A DNA stretch of 5,336 bases from Clostridium sp. CAG:921 (lineage in GTDB: Bacteria; Bacillota; Clostridia; TANB77; CAG-465), in assembly GCA_000433135.1 (NCBI GenBank), contig HF991980.1, forward strand, positions 24,787 through 30,122, in the 5' to 3' direction. Both the position numbers and the translations under genes were made by a program. The notes under the pieces are model-generated. The model was not told where the DNA came from, searched no databases, and was given only the letters and a program-made list of their open reading frames with translations. The stretch's first letter is position 1; each line of letters opens with the position of its first letter. Shown here one piece after another: positions 4,319 through 5,336 of the stretch.

Positions 4319-5336
4319 TTATGTTGCATTTTTTATTAGTACATCAATAATTTCTTGATAAGAATATCCATCATGTATAAGCATTTTAGGATACATACTT
4401 ATATCAGTAAAACCTGGCATTGTATTTACTTCATTAAAATATACATTCTCATCTTTAGTAACAAAAAAGTCTACTCTAGCAAGTTGATTTAGCCTAAAGG
4501 ACCTAAATATTACTTTTGAGTATTCTTGTATTAGTTTCAAAGTTTTATCAGATATTTTAGCAGGTATTTTTGTATAAGATGTCTTATCATTATACTTTGA
4601 ATCAAAATCATATACATCTTTCAAAATAACTATTTCACCAGGAGTAGATGCAATTATATTTCCTTCATTTTCAATAACCGCACATTCTACTTCTTTTTTT
4701 TCAGATATGTATTTTTCAATTAGTATGTTATTATCAAAATTCAAAGAAAACTCGATTGAATCTTTAAGATCCTCTATTTTTGTTACTTTTTTTACTCCAT
4801 AAGATGATCCTTCTCTATTTGGTTTTATAAACACAGGAAGTGACAACTTACTTACTATATCATTACATAAATTGTTAAATTTTAATTCATCTAATCTAAT
4901 TTTTTCAAATTCACTTTTTGAAAGTGCAATAAATGGCACTATTGGTATTTTATTAAATCTTGCTATTTCTTTGCTGAAAGTTTTGTCCATTGAAATACTA
5001 CTTCCAAGTACTTTACACCCAACATATTTTACCTTTGACATTTCAAATATTCCTTGTATAGTTCCATCCTCACCATATTTCCCATGAAGGACTGGAAATA
5101 CAACATCGAATTTTTTTAATGTTAACATTATATCATCAATTTTACTCTTATGGCTTTCATCTTGCATCCACTTATTTTCTAATATATTTTTAACATCACC
5201 ATTATAAAAAAACCAAATTCCTGATTTATCTATTCCTATTTTTTCTACATTATACTTATCTTGATTAATATTGTTAATTACATTTGAAGCAGATACACAT
5301 GATATTTCATGCTCTGATGACATCGATCCAAATATT
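4319..5336 (-). CDS. ddl: D-alanine--D-alanine ligase, 5' end beyond the window
   Basis: This cytoplasmic ATP-grasp enzyme joins two D-alanines using ATP, making the dipeptide that MurF adds to the peptidoglycan precursor. Numbering is from the Met at 5321-5323. The substrate-binding SSEHEIS is at 2-8, HGKYGEDGTIQG at 80-91, MDK at 112-114, KPNREGSSYGV at 167-177, YDFDSKY at 238-244, RVD at 283-285 and the Mg-binding NEVNTMPGF at 297-305. All signature residues are present. That Met is not the true start: the frame stays open to the window edge and adds Ile-Phe-Gly-Ser, the usual strand and glycine turn before SSEHE in this family. The gene is therefore cut by the window, with probably about ten residues missing. 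The retained KY of the omega loop favours D-Ala as second substrate. As I recall VanG, the segment GIWFFYNG...ILENKW resembles it, so D-Ser specificity is not excluded, but no vanXY or vanT gene is visible here. The terminator follows at 4273-4304. Confidence 0.93.
   Translation of the reverse strand, partial: IFGSMSSEHEISCVSASNVINNINQDKYNVEKIGIDKSGIWFFYNGDVKNILENKWMQDESHKSKIDDIMLTLKKFDVVFPVLHGKYGEDGTIQGIFEMSKVKYVGCKVLGSSISMDKTFSKEIARFNKIPIVPFIALSKSEFEKIRLDELKFNNLCNDIVSKLSLPVFIKPNREGSSYGVKKVTKIEDLKDSIEFSLNFDNNILIEKYISEKKEVECAVIENEGNIIASTPGEIVILKDVYDFDSKYNDKTSYTKIPAKISDKTLKLIQEYSKVIFRSFRLNQLARVDFFVTKDENVYFNEVNTMPGFTDISMYPKMLIHDGYSYQEIIDVLIKNAT

Noticed and set aside
4872..5087. Plus-strand open frame of 71 codons inside the ligase gene
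   Set aside because: It lies wholly antisense to conserved Ddl motifs and is explained as a shadow of that gene.
1..5336. Mobile element, CRISPR array, tRNA/rRNA, or defence or toxin-antitoxin system
   Set aside because: There are no transposase or integrase motifs, no regularly spaced direct repeats outside coding repeats, no cloverleaf or rRNA segment, and no paired small genes with overlapping ends. Each gene stands alone with its own signals.

Overview
The window is strongly A+T-rich, uses A/T-ending codons and AGA arginine codons, and has full-consensus Shine-Dalgarno sites, near-consensus sigma-A promoters and hairpin-plus-T terminators. This fits a low-GC Gram-positive anaerobe of the Clostridia. 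A Clostridioides difficile or Peptostreptococcaceae-like host is my best guess, but it is inferred from style and not proven. There are no RNA genes, insertion sequences, CRISPR arrays or phage structural genes.

Layout, left to right. (1) A terminator at 35-84 serves the minus-strand gene at 119-1771, which encodes a membrane-anchored, three-module family 18 glycoside hydrolase (copper-amine-oxidase-N-like domain, SH3-like domain, GH18 catalytic domain). (2) A 318-base intergenic region (1772-2089) carries two divergent promoters. The plus-strand promoter makes a leader of about 130 nt that holds two tiny reading frames. (3) A plus-strand gene at 2090-2794 encodes a single-pass membrane protein with an acidic Glu/Thr/Ala stalk and two tandem prealbumin-like/Cna-B-like beta domains, with no sortase signal. 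(4) A perfect hairpin at 2808-2835 separates it from the convergent minus-strand orphan gene at 2861-3274 (137 aa, function unknown). That gene has a near-perfect promoter overlapped by an 11-bp perfect inverted repeat. (5) A minus-strand gene at 3502-4161 encodes a 219-aa protein built of WG-type repeats with an exact 35-residue period. It has its own promoter and terminator. (6) A minus-strand D-alanine--D-alanine ligase occupies 4319-5336. Its stop codon and terminator are inside the window and its 5' end is cut off by the window edge.

Every complete gene has its own recognisable promoter and an adjacent terminator, so this is a row of monocistronic units and not an operon. The common theme is the cell envelope: peptidoglycan precursor synthesis (Ddl), a surface glycan hydrolase (GH18) and a surface-displayed beta-domain protein. 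The orphan and WG-repeat proteins have no assignable role. Three apparent start codons need correction: the orphan and WG-repeat genes start at internal ATGs placed correctly behind strong Shine-Dalgarno sites, and the ligase continues beyond the window. I see no strong case for a wholly new system. The least explained parts are the operator-controlled orphan, the exact-period WG-type repeat protein, and the leader plus surface protein at 1925-2794.
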